From Bacillota bacterium (GTDB lineage: Bacteria; Bacillota; Clostridia; Oscillospirales; Ruminococcaceae), in assembly GCA_023443315.1 (NCBI GenBank), contig JAEZVA010000081.1, positions 1-18,535 on the forward strand: a DNA stretch of 18,535 bases. The letters are read 5' to 3'. Position numbers and translations under genes: made by a program. Positions 1-6,709 of the stretch are shown in pieces. A model generated the notes under the pieces. The model was not told where the DNA came from and searched no databases. It was given only the letters and a program-made list of their open reading frames with translations. Numbering within the stretch: position 1 is the stretch's first letter; every line of letters begins with the position of its first letter.

Positions 1-983
1 GGGTTAGGTACGCAGTGCTGACCGCTGCCTCGGTAGCGGGTTTCATCACTGCGGTGATGGTCAGTTTGTTTTTTCCACAGGTTGCAGTTCTTGATGCGAC
101 GGCATATCCCATCAGTGAAGCGGTCAGCGTGACCGCAAACCAGACGTACCGCATGGTACTCTTTTTCATTATTTTGCTTTATGCAGGCATCGCCGCTTAT
201 TCGTTCGGGGACATCGACCGTCGGGATCGATTTCTCAGCCGTGTTCCGTTTCGCTTTGCTATCGGTCTTGCGGTTGCGTTGTGGGATATACTTGGAACAA
301 AACTTCTGCTTTTACCGCAGCCGTTTTTCCCGGGACCTGCAAGAATTATAGAATCGTTTTTGATTGAGGGCGGCTATATTTTGCAAAATACGATGTACTC
401 ACTTCGTTTGTTTACCGTGGGCTTTGCCGCTGGGGTTGCGTTCGGGGTGGGAACAGGGATTTTGATTGGGTGGTTTCCTAAGGTCTATTATTGGGTTTAC
501 CCGGTACTAAAGATTACGGGGGTAATCCCGGCAGTGGCATGGATGCCTTTTGCGCTGACGCTGTTCCCCACCCCGTTTTCGGCGGCTGCCTTTCTTATTG
601 TAATCTGCGCGTGGTTTCCCGTGGCATTTTTAACCGCACAGGGGATTGCGAGCACACCCCGTGTACATTTTGAAGTGGCGAAAACCCTAGGCGCTAAAAC
701 CGCGTATCTGGTATTTCATGTGGCAATACCCCACGCCATGCCGCAAATCTTTACGGGGATATCCACGGCAAACGGATTCGCGTTTACCACATTGGTTATG
801 TCCGAAATGATGGGTCAGCCCGGTGGACTCGGCTACTACATCAATGCGTCTAAGGTTTGGTCGGCGTACTATAAGGTATTTGCGGCAATTATCGTAATGG
901 CCATTTTATTCTCTGCAATCATGAAAATTATCGGCAGAATACAGGGTCGTGTTCTGCGGTGGCAAAGGGGGCTTGTCAGATGA
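1..983 (+). CDS. ABC transporter permease, nitrate/sulfonate/taurine (SsuC/TauC) type, 5' partial
   Basis: Membrane permease of an ABC importer. The reading frame is open from base 3 with no stop, so the GTG at 15 need not be the true start and the gene probably begins outside the window. From that GTG, 322 residues are visible. The first 75 or so add two hydrophobic segments (about 1-23 and 47-65) ahead of a normal permease core that starts near the PQPFFPGPARI stretch. The EAA-type coupling loop (EVAKTLGAK, then IP and MPQIF) lies at about residues 220-240, and the core has five or six membrane helices. The layout matches the NitT/TauT permease group; its substrates (nitrate, sulfonates, taurine, pyrimidine precursors) cannot be told apart by sequence. 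The stop codon overlaps the ATPase start (ATGA at 980-983), so the two are translationally coupled. The binding protein is not in the window and is expected upstream. Confidence 0.88.
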   Translation, partial: VRYAVLTAASVAGFITAVMVSLFFPQVAVLDATAYPISEAVSVTANQTYRMVLFFIILLYAGIAAYSFGDIDRRDRFLSRVPFRFAIGLAVALWDILGTKLLLLPQPFFPGPARIIESFLIEGGYILQNTMYSLRLFTVGFAAGVAFGVGTGILIGWFPKVYYWVYPVLKITGVIPAVAWMPFALTLFPTPFSAAAFLIVICAWFPVAFLTAQGIASTPRVHFEVAKTLGAKTAYLVFHVAIPHAMPQIFTGISTANGFAFTTLVMSEMMGQPGGLGYYINASKVWSAYYKVFAAIIVMAILFSAIMKIIGRIQGRVLRWQRGLVR

Positions 984-1765
984 GCAGCCAGGCGTTGATT
1001 GAGATATCTTCGGTGAACCGCACCTATGTGGATGCCAGTGACAACACAGTCGAAGCGCTCAAAGACATCAACCTGACAATCGAGCGCGGAGAGTTTGTTT
1101 CGATTATCGGACCATCCGGCTGCGGCAAGACAACCCTATTGCGTCTTTTGGCGGGGCTGGATGTCCCGGAAGCTGGCAGTATTGTCTTGAGCGGAGCCGT
1201 GATAACAAAACCCGACCCCGACCGAGGCTATGTATTTCAGCAGGGGAGCTTATTCCCATGGCTTACGGTGGAAAAAAACATTGCATCAGGGTTAAAAGCC
1301 AGAGGAAAATACAAAGAAAACAAACAAGACGTTGCGCGGTTTATTGAGCTGATTGGGTTAAAGGGTTTTGAAAAAACATATCCTCATCAGATTTCTGGGG
1401 GGATGGCGCAGCGCGTTGCAATTGCTCGAGCGCTTATCAACCATCCGGTTGCGCTGCTACTTGATGAGCCCATGGGCGCACTGGATGCCTTTACTCGGGC
1501 AGACCTGCAGGATAAGCTGCAGGAGCTTTGGGAGAAAAACAGCACCACGATGGTACTGGTTACCCATGACGTGGATGAAGCGCTTTATTTAAGTGATCGA
1601 ATTGTAATTATGACGCCTCGACCCGGGAAAATCAGCGAGATACTTAATATCTCTCTGCCAAGACCCAGAGCACGGAGCAGCCCGGATTTTATGGCTTTAC
1701 GCAGCAGCATTCTTGAAAAACTACATCTTGCAAGCGCGGCGCCACAACCGGAATACACAATATAA
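980..1765 (+). CDS. ABC transporter ATP-binding protein, nitrate/sulfonate/taurine (SsuB/TauB) type
   Basis: Cytoplasmic ATPase that powers the preceding permease. With ATG 980 as start the protein has 261 residues. This start overlaps the permease stop and follows an AGGGGG ribosome binding site; a GTG at 959 is possible but less likely. All motifs of an active ABC ATPase are present: Walker A GPSGCGKTT (about residues 44-52, Lys50), Q-loop VFQQGSLFPWLTV, signature ISGGMAQRVAIARAL, Walker B ALLLDEPMGALD and switch His in VLVTHDVDEAL. LFPWLTV after the Q-loop and the YLSDRIVIMTPRPGKI stretch are typical of the SsuB/TauB/NrtD group. The gene is followed after 12 nt by the NifH-like gene, which has its own GGAG site, so all three are probably one transcript. 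The substrate is unknown. Confidence 0.93.
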   Translation: MSSQALIEISSVNRTYVDASDNTVEALKDINLTIERGEFVSIIGPSGCGKTTLLRLLAGLDVPEAGSIVLSGAVITKPDPDRGYVFQQGSLFPWLTVEKNIASGLKARGKYKENKQDVARFIELIGLKGFEKTYPHQISGGMAQRVAIARALINHPVALLLDEPMGALDAFTRADLQDKLQELWEKNSTTMVLVTHDVDEALYLSDRIVIMTPRPGKISEILNISLPRPRARSSPDFMALRSSILEKLHLASAAPQPEYTI

Positions 1766-1777
1766 GGAGATTATGTC

Positions 1778-2635
1778 ATGCCAGAACAAAAGAGACTCAG
1801 GCAAATAGCCATCTACGGAAAAGGAGGTATTGGGAAGTCCACCACCACGCAAAACCTGACTGCAGGTCTTGCGGAAAGCGGAAAGAAGGTAATGGTCGTA
1901 GGCTGTGACCCAAAAGCAGATTCCACGAGACTGCTTTTGGGAGGGCTTGCGCAGCGTACGGTACTCGATACCCTGCGGGAAACCGGAGACGCCATAGAGC
2001 TTTCTAACATATTACGCGAAGGGTATCTGGGAACCAAATGTGTGGAGTCGGGTGGGCCGGAGCCGGGTGTAGGTTGTGCAGGAAGAGGGATTATAACGTC
2101 AATCGGGCTTTTGGAACGATTGGGTGCCTATACAGATGATCTGGATTATGTTTTTTACGACGTTCTGGGCGATGTGGTATGTGGCGGATTTGCAATGCCC
2201 ATCCGCGAGGGGAAAGCAAAAGAAATCTATATCGTGGCAAGCGGCGAGATGATGGCGCTCTATGCCGCCAACAACATCTCAAAAGGTATTGCAAAATACG
2301 CTAAAACCGGCGGAGTACGCCTAGGAGGAATCATTTGCAACAGCCGAAATGTTGACCATGAGCTTGAGCTGCTTAAGGCCTTCGCGGCGGAACTAGGAAC
2401 CCAGCTCATCTATTTCGTGCCTCGCGACAACATCGTGCAGCGGGCTGAAATTCGCCGAAAAACAGTGATAGAATACAGCCCGCAAGAAAAGCAGGCACAG
2501 GAATACCGAAACCTAGCCAAAGCAATTGACGAAAACGAGATGTTCACAATTCCTAAGCCAATGGAACAGTCTCGTCTGGAAGAAATACTACTAGAGCATG
2601 GTCTTTTGGAGGCTGTTGACGATTACGTGATATAG
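1778..2635 (+). CDS. Nitrogenase iron protein (NifH/AnfH-like) homologue
   Basis: Homologue of the homodimeric, ATP-driven Fe protein that passes electrons from its 4Fe-4S cluster to a NifDK-type partner. It has 285 residues, the normal family length, and looks intact. P-loop GKGGIGKS is at 14-21, GCDPKADSTR at 42-51, the two cluster cysteines at Cys100 (GVGCAGRG) and Cys135 (VVCGGF), switch II YDVLGD at 127-132, and the arginine that is ADP-ribosylated in some NifH at Arg103. Recalled AnfH (iron-only nitrogenase) sequences share LLLGGLAQRTVLDTLRE, YIVASGEMMALYAANN and GGIICNSRNVD, so the protein seems nearer to AnfH and nitrogenase-like Fe proteins than to BchL/ChlL. It is the last gene of the ABC transporter operon (start ATG 1778, GGAG 8 nt before). 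No nifD, K, E, N or B lies in the window, so nitrogen fixation cannot be claimed; a nitrogenase-like reductase for an imported compound is my inference. Confidence 0.95.
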   Translation: MPEQKRLRQIAIYGKGGIGKSTTTQNLTAGLAESGKKVMVVGCDPKADSTRLLLGGLAQRTVLDTLRETGDAIELSNILREGYLGTKCVESGGPEPGVGCAGRGIITSIGLLERLGAYTDDLDYVFYDVLGDVVCGGFAMPIREGKAKEIYIVASGEMMALYAANNISKGIAKYAKTGGVRLGGIICNSRNVDHELELLKAFAAELGTQLIYFVPRDNIVQRAEIRRKTVIEYSPQEKQAQEYRNLAKAIDENEMFTIPKPMEQSRLEEILLEHGLLEAVDDYVI

Positions 2636-2734
2636 TATTGAGGTGAGCTCGAGCTATAATATATCACACCAAAACCATCTTTCAAAGGGGCTGGAATGAG
2701 CATATACGTTCGGGAATAGCGGGGATGTTAGTGT

Positions 2735-2762
2735 GCGAGTTCGATTGCCGTTATCTGCTCCA
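2735..2762 (+). other. tRNA-Gly 3'-end-like fragment (T-arm and acceptor strand, degenerate)
   Basis: The segment reads as the last 28 nt of a tRNA: 5' T-stem GCGAG, T-loop TTCGATT, 3' T-stem GCCGT, acceptor strand TATCTGC, discriminator T and CCA. Acceptor TATCTGC with U73 fits tRNA-Gly with a GCAGATA-type 5' end. Two T-stem pairs next to the loop are broken (G-G and A-C). No matching 5' half lies upstream: 76 nt back the sequence is GGGGCTG, and no D-arm or anticodon arm can be drawn. It is therefore not a functional tRNA. It may be a scar of an integration (att) site, a decayed tRNA, or chance. Confidence 0.45.
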
Positions 2763-2772
2763 AACCGAATGA

Positions 2773-2816
2773 TTAAGCCATCCGTCGAAATGAGCGGATG
2801 GCTTAACTTTTTATTT
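2773..2816 (+). terminator. Rho-independent terminator of the transporter/nifH-like operon
   Basis: A perfect 12-bp stem (TTAAGCCATCCG at 2773-2784 with CGGATGGCTTAA at 2795-2806) encloses a 10-nt loop and is followed by CTTTTTATTTT. It lies 137 nt after the nifH-like stop, so the transcript would carry a 3' untranslated region that includes the tRNA-like fragment. Confidence 0.9.
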
Positions 2817-2868
2817 TATTGCTTTGCGCGCCAGTTGTACCCCAATTATCCTTTTCACATTAACGATA

Positions 2869-2908
2869 TCACAACAACAAAGCCATCTGCCTAACACGGC
2901 GGATGGCT
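2869..2908 (-). terminator. Probable terminator of the hxlR-methyltransferase operon
   Basis: On the minus strand, 25 nt past the methyltransferase stop, an 11-bp stem with one G-T pair (2881-2891 with 2898-2908, 6-nt loop) is followed by TTTGTTGTTGTG, a weak T-rich tail. The stem arms nearly repeat those of the facing terminator at 2773-2806 (AGCCATC and GGATGGCT). Confidence 0.65.
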
Positions 2909-2933
2909 ATAGCGCATTATATAAAAGCGTTTG

Positions 2934-3614
2934 CTATTTTTTTGCGGTATATACCGCAAAGTTATAATACTTGTAAACCACATCAATGCACGAGAAACCC
3001 GACTGCGTAAGCATATTCAAATGAGTAGTCAGTCTTGCGGGTCTGTCTTCTGCGTAGTAGTTTGGTAGCCACTTACTGTTCATTTCGTGTTCTGAGATAT
3101 TGCTCAACATAAAGGCTTGCCATTTTTGCATATACGCAGCCTGAATAAACTCGTCACTTCCCAGCACAACATCGATGTTGATAAACACGCCACCCGATTC
3201 TAACGCTGCATGTATCTTGTCATAAAACCGCTGCTTGTCGCTGTCGCTCTCTAAATGATGCAGCGCGAGCGACGATACAATCAGGTTGTACTTTTTGGGA
3301 AATGCAAAGCCGTTAAAATCCGCTTCTATCATTGTGGCGTCGCAGTTGAGCTTGTTTCGCGCTATTTCTAGCATCTTTTGAGCAATATCAACGCAGGTGA
3401 TGCTTGCATTCGGAAAACGCTCAATAATCGCTTTAGAGATCGTTCCCGTACCACAACCAAGGTCAATGACATCAAACGGTTGCTCCGCGCTAAAAGGAAT
3501 AGTACTAATTAGGGCGTCAATCATTTGATTATAGTTTGGAATAAGCGTTTGTATAATCGCATCATACTGTTTGGCTTCGTCTTCAAAGTGAGACTTAATT
3601 CTGTCTATCCGCAT
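2934..3614 (-). CDS. Class I SAM-dependent methyltransferase
   Basis: Cytoplasmic methyltransferase of 226 residues with the Rossmann fold of the UbiE/CmoA-like superfamily. Motif I VIDLGCGTGTISKAI (SAM-binding glycines, residues 49-63) is followed by the acidic end of strand 2 at Asp76 (ITCVDIAQKML), the motif II/III region YNLIVSSLALHHLE (about 108-123) and the post-motif GGVFINIDVV. The length is normal and the frame complete. The start ATG at 3614 has a GAAAGGAC ribosome binding site 6 nt away. It lies 82 nt downstream of the HxlR-family regulator on the same strand with no terminator seen between, so the two are probably co-transcribed. The substrate (small molecule, tRNA or protein) cannot be inferred; the family is too diverse. 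A role in resistance or detoxification would fit the regulator, but this is only a guess. Confidence 0.88.
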   Translation of the reverse strand: MRIDRIKSHFEDEAKQYDAIIQTLIPNYNQMIDALISTIPFSAEQPFDVIDLGCGTGTISKAIIERFPNASITCVDIAQKMLEIARNKLNCDATMIEADFNGFAFPKKYNLIVSSLALHHLESDSDKQRFYDKIHAALESGGVFINIDVVLGSDEFIQAAYMQKWQAFMLSNISEHEMNSKWLPNYYAEDRPARLTTHLNMLTQSGFSCIDVVYKYYNFAVYTAKK

Positions 3615-3696
3615 AAAATAGTCCTTTCTAGCGCGGTACCCTGATGTATTTTGTGCCTGCGCACCGCAAACCTATCCATGAATATAAGTTACGCGC

Positions 3697-4056
3697 TCAC
3701 GCGTTTTGCTTCATAGAGCAGCTAACCTCCCGCCCGCTTTGCCGGAGATAATCCGTGCCCCAGGTATACATCGCCTCCAAGATCGGACGGATGCTGTTGC
3801 CCAAATCGGATAGGCGGTACTCCACCTTCGGCGGAACGACGGGGTACACGGTACGGATAATCAGCTGAGCCTCCTCCAGTTCGCGGAGCTGCTGGGTCAG
3901 CATCTTGGGCGTTGCCTGCGGAATGTACTTGCTCAGTTCGCCAAACCGAAGCGTTTTGCTCATTAAATGCCACAGGATAAGCGATTTGTATTTTCCGCCA
4001 ATAATATCTATGGTAGCGCCCACAGGGCAGTTGTAGCCGGTATTATCACAGGTCAT
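3697..4056 (-). CDS. HxlR-family winged-helix transcriptional regulator
   Basis: DNA-binding regulator of 119 residues, normal for the HxlR (DUF24) family. I chose ATG 4056 because an AGGAGGA site sits 9 nt upstream; the longer in-frame start at 4101 would place that site inside the gene. The family pattern is clear: N-terminal CPVGATIDIIGGKYKSLILWHL, then LRFGELSKYIPQATPKMLTQQLRELEEAQLI (helix-turn-helix and wing), RTVYPVVPPKVEYRLSDLGNSIRPIL and a C-terminal helix. Cys10 is the position conserved in thiol-sensing members such as YodB, HypR and QorR; Cys3 and a Cys near the C-terminus are extra. Its promoter overlaps that of divergent copA, so it may control itself, the methyltransferase and copA. 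The signal (electrophile, oxidant or metal) is unknown. Confidence 0.92.
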   Translation of the reverse strand: MTCDNTGYNCPVGATIDIIGGKYKSLILWHLMSKTLRFGELSKYIPQATPKMLTQQLRELEEAQLIIRTVYPVVPPKVEYRLSDLGNSIRPILEAMYTWGTDYLRQSGREVSCSMKQNA

Positions 4057-4089
4057 ATGCGTTATTCCTCCTATACTATGCTTATGGAT

Positions 4090-4118
4090 ACTATAGCACA
4101 ATAAAGTAAGTACTTGAA
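4090..4118 (-). promoter_or_regulatory. Candidate promoter of hxlR-methyltransferase operon
   Basis: On the minus strand a -10 TATAGT (4090-4095) lies 17 nt after a weak -35 TTCAAG (4113-4118). The start codon at 4056 is about 34 nt below the -10. The -35 match is poor (3 of 6), which would suit an activated or tightly regulated promoter. Confidence 0.4.
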
Positions 4119-4130
4119 TTATATATACTT
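4104..4130. promoter_or_regulatory. Candidate operator between hxlR and copA
   Basis: The palindrome AAGTACTT (4108-4115) is flanked by AAGTA (4104-4108) and TACTT (4126-4130). It overlaps the candidate -35 boxes of both divergent promoters. Operators of HxlR-type regulators such as YodB have TACT/AGTA half-sites, so this is the best operator candidate for the adjacent regulator. No copper-type CopY box (TACAnnTGTA) or CsoR-like G/C tract was seen here. Confidence 0.4.
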
Positions 4131-4141
4131 AATGTCATAAT
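4114..4141 (+). promoter_or_regulatory. Candidate promoter of copA operon
   Basis: A -35 TTGAAT (4114-4119) is separated by 16 nt from a -10 CATAAT (4136-4141), about 70 nt before the copA start. The -35 shares 5 nt with the candidate -35 of the divergent hxlR promoter, so one bound regulator could affect both. Confidence 0.45.
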
Positions 4142-4210
4142 AATAGCATAAGCGATTGTGGCAGTCAAGGCAGACATATAAAGCAAAAAACAAGACAAGA
4201 GGTGATTCTA

Positions 4211-6709
4211 ATGGATAGTCGGGTACTAAATATCAGGGGCATGACCTGTGCCGTCTGTGCGCAAAGAATAGAAAAAACGGTGCAGAAGCTTTCGGGTGTG
4301 ACGCATGCGTCGGTAAACCTTGCAAGCGAAAAGCTGTTTATAGAGTACGATGCGGGCATCGTGAATATAGCCGACATCAAAAAGGCGGTGATTAAGATAG
4401 GGTATGAGGTTTTAGAGAATGCCGCCTCCAGCGTGACCATACCAATCGGCGGCATGACCTGCGCCGCCTGTGCAAGTCGTGTGGAAAAAAGTATAAAACG
4501 CCTTGAGGGCGTAACAAGCGTGTCGGTCAACATCGCCACCGAAAAGGCGACGGTGTCTTACGACCCGCAGGCAATCAGGCTGTCGGAGATTCGGCAGGCG
4601 ATTGAGCAGAGCGGCTACAAGGCACTTGAAATGGATAAGACTGACGCGGAAGACGAGGACCGAAGCCGAAAGCAAAAGGACATTACAGTTCTTCGCACAA
4701 AGTTTATCATCTCAGCCATATTGTCGCTTCCTCTGCTTTATATCGCCATGGCGCCGATGATTACGGTTGTTCGCCTGCCATTTCCGGCAGGGCTTGACCC
4801 GATGCGGTTCCCCTTGGTGTTTGCGCTTACCCAGCTTATGCTGGTGGTTCCCGTCATCGCAGTCGGGTATAAATTCTACACAGTAGGGTTTGCGTCCCTG
4901 TGGCGGCGCAGCCCGAATATGGATTCGCTGATTGCGGTGGGTACATCGGCTGCCGTCCTATACAGCGCGTACAACACATGGAAGATTACGCAGGGGGACT
5001 TCATGGCTGCCGACCACCTGTATTATGAGACCGCGGGCGTGATAATTACCTTGATACTGCTTGGCAAAACACTCGAGGCCGTTTCAAAAGGCAAGACCAG
5101 CGAGGCGATAAAAAAGCTAATGGGGCTTGCACCCAAAACGGCAATCATCATCTACAACGGCGAGGAGAAGGAGATACCCATCGAAGAGGTGGAGATCGGC
5201 GACATCATCGTCGTAAAGCCCGGCGCAAAGATTCCGGTGGACGGCACGGTACTGCAAGGGCATACCTCAATCGATGAGTCGATGCTTACTGGCGAGAGCA
5301 TGCCGGTGGATAAAAAGGCAGGGGACCCCGTATACACCGCGTCCCTGAACACCACGGGCACCATTCAGTTTACCGCCGAAAAGGTAGGCAGAGACACCGC
5401 CCTTGCACAGATTATCAAGCTTGTAGAGGATGCACAGGGCTCCAAGGCGCCCATTGCAAAGATGGCGGATATCGTGTCCGGCTACTTTGTACCCGTTGTT
5501 TGCGCCATTGCCCTGCTTGCGGGAGCTGCTTGGTATTTTGGCAGCGGCGGTGATATCGAGTTTGCGCTCACCATCTTTATCTCGGTGCTGGTCATTGCGT
5601 GTCCCTGTGCGCTTGGGCTTGCGACGCCCACCGCAATCATGGTGGGTACTGGCAAGGGTGCAGAGAACGGCATCCTAATCAAAAGCGGCGAAGCACTCGA
5701 GACCGCCCATAAAATTGCCACCGTTATCCTTGATAAGACGGGAACGATAACCGAGGGCAAGCCCGCCGTAACCGACCTGCTTACCGCAGGTGAGGCTGAC
5801 GAAGAAACCCTGCTGCGCCTGACGGCCTCGGCAGAGAAGGGCTCGGAGCATCCCCTAGGGCAGGCAATCGTTCGCGGCGCACAGGAAAAAGGGCTTACTC
5901 TATCCCCCGCAGAGGAGTTTATTTCCCTCACAGGGCGGGGGATCCAAGCAAAAATCGACGGGCAGACGGTGCTAGCCGGAAACCGCAAGCTGATGGACGA
6001 GAGCGGGGTATCCCTTGCGAAGATGGAAGCCGCCGCCGACAAGCTTGCAGAGGAAGGCAAAACCCCAATGTATGTTGCGGTTGACGGAACGCTCCTTGGC
6101 ATTGTAGCGGTGGCGGACGTGGTAAAGCAAAGCAGCCGCAGCGCAATCGAGCGGCTGCAAGATATGGGCATAGAGGTCGCGATGATTACAGGCGACAACC
6201 AAAAAACCGCAGCCGCAATCGCAAAGCAGGTGGGTATTACCCGCGTGCTCGCGGAGGTGCTACCGCAGGATAAATCGAGCGAGGTGAAAAAGCTGCAGGC
6301 ACAGGGTCGCAGGGTCGCCATGGTCGGCGACGGAATCAACGACGCGCCGGCGCTTGCTCAGGCGGATATCGGCATCGCCATCGGCTCGGGTACCGACGTG
6401 GCGATGGAATCGGCGGACATTGTATTGATGCGCTCCGACTTAATGGATGTGCCTACCGCGATACAGCTTAGCAAAAAGACCATTCGCAATATCAAGCAAA
6501 ACCTGTTCTGGGCGTTTGGCTACAACGTAATCGGTATCCCGATTGCGGCGGGGCTACTCTATCTGTTTGGTGGTCCGCTGCTTAACCCGATGTTTGCGGC
6601 GGCGGCAATGAGCCTAAGCTCGGTGTCCGTACTCACAAACGCGCTGCGCTTGAAACGGTTTAAAGCAGCATCCCATACAAGAAAAGAAACGGCAGGTGTA
6701 ATGCTATGA
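4211..6709 (+). CDS. copA: Cu(I)-exporting P1B-type ATPase (CopA)
   Basis: Membrane pump that uses ATP to expel Cu(I) (or Ag(I)) from the cytoplasm. I start it at ATG 4211, 5 nt after AGAGGTGA; a GTG at 4202 is in the same frame but overlaps that site. The 832 residues hold two N-terminal metal-binding domains (CxxC at Cys13/16 and Cys84/87, both in GMTCAxCA), about eight membrane helices, actuator TGES, the transport motif CPC (464-466, in IACPCALGLATPTA), phosphorylation site Asp508 in DKTGTIT, the SEHPLG motif of P1B pumps, and the hinge GDGINDAPAL (706 on). Helix residues FGYN and MSLSSVSV near the C-terminus are the Cu(I)-specific signature, against a Zn/Cd pump. The length and all motifs are normal. 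The stop overlaps the next gene by 4 nt. Confidence 0.97.
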   Translation: MDSRVLNIRGMTCAVCAQRIEKTVQKLSGVTHASVNLASEKLFIEYDAGIVNIADIKKAVIKIGYEVLENAASSVTIPIGGMTCAACASRVEKSIKRLEGVTSVSVNIATEKATVSYDPQAIRLSEIRQAIEQSGYKALEMDKTDAEDEDRSRKQKDITVLRTKFIISAILSLPLLYIAMAPMITVVRLPFPAGLDPMRFPLVFALTQLMLVVPVIAVGYKFYTVGFASLWRRSPNMDSLIAVGTSAAVLYSAYNTWKITQGDFMAADHLYYETAGVIITLILLGKTLEAVSKGKTSEAIKKLMGLAPKTAIIIYNGEEKEIPIEEVEIGDIIVVKPGAKIPVDGTVLQGHTSIDESMLTGESMPVDKKAGDPVYTASLNTTGTIQFTAEKVGRDTALAQIIKLVEDAQGSKAPIAKMADIVSGYFVPVVCAIALLAGAAWYFGSGGDIEFALTIFISVLVIACPCALGLATPTAIMVGTGKGAENGILIKSGEALETAHKIATVILDKTGTITEGKPAVTDLLTAGEADEETLLRLTASAEKGSEHPLGQAIVRGAQEKGLTLSPAEEFISLTGRGIQAKIDGQTVLAGNRKLMDESGVSLAKMEAAADKLAEEGKTPMYVAVDGTLLGIVAVADVVKQSSRSAIERLQDMGIEVAMITGDNQKTAAAIAKQVGITRVLAEVLPQDKSSEVKKLQAQGRRVAMVGDGINDAPALAQADIGIAIGSGTDVAMESADIVLMRSDLMDVPTAIQLSKKTIRNIKQNLFWAFGYNVIGIPIAAGLLYLFGGPLLNPMFAAAAMSLSSVSVLTNALRLKRFKAASHTRKETAGVML

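Noticed and set aside
1778..2635. Nitrogen fixation locus
   Set aside because: A NifH homologue alone is not enough; no nifD, K, E, N or B is present, and NifH-like proteins serve other reductases.
2687..2762. A 76-nt full tRNA ending at the CCA of 2760-2762
   Set aside because: The 5' end GGGGCTG does not pair with the proper acceptor strand TATCTGC, and no D-arm or anticodon arm can be formed. Only the 3' part is tRNA-like.
4056..4101. Longer start of the HxlR-family regulator at 4101
   Set aside because: The extra 15 residues cover a perfect AGGAGGA site placed correctly for ATG 4056, and the candidate promoter -10 lies at 4090-4095.
4165..4210. Copper-type operator (CopY or CsoR site) before copA
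   Set aside because: No TACAnnTGTA box and no G/C-tract palindrome of CsoR type was found in 4072-4210.
5482..6339. 285-codon frame on the minus strand
   Set aside because: It lies wholly inside copA on the opposite strand, has low-complexity Ser/Pro/Ala content and no ribosome binding site or motif.
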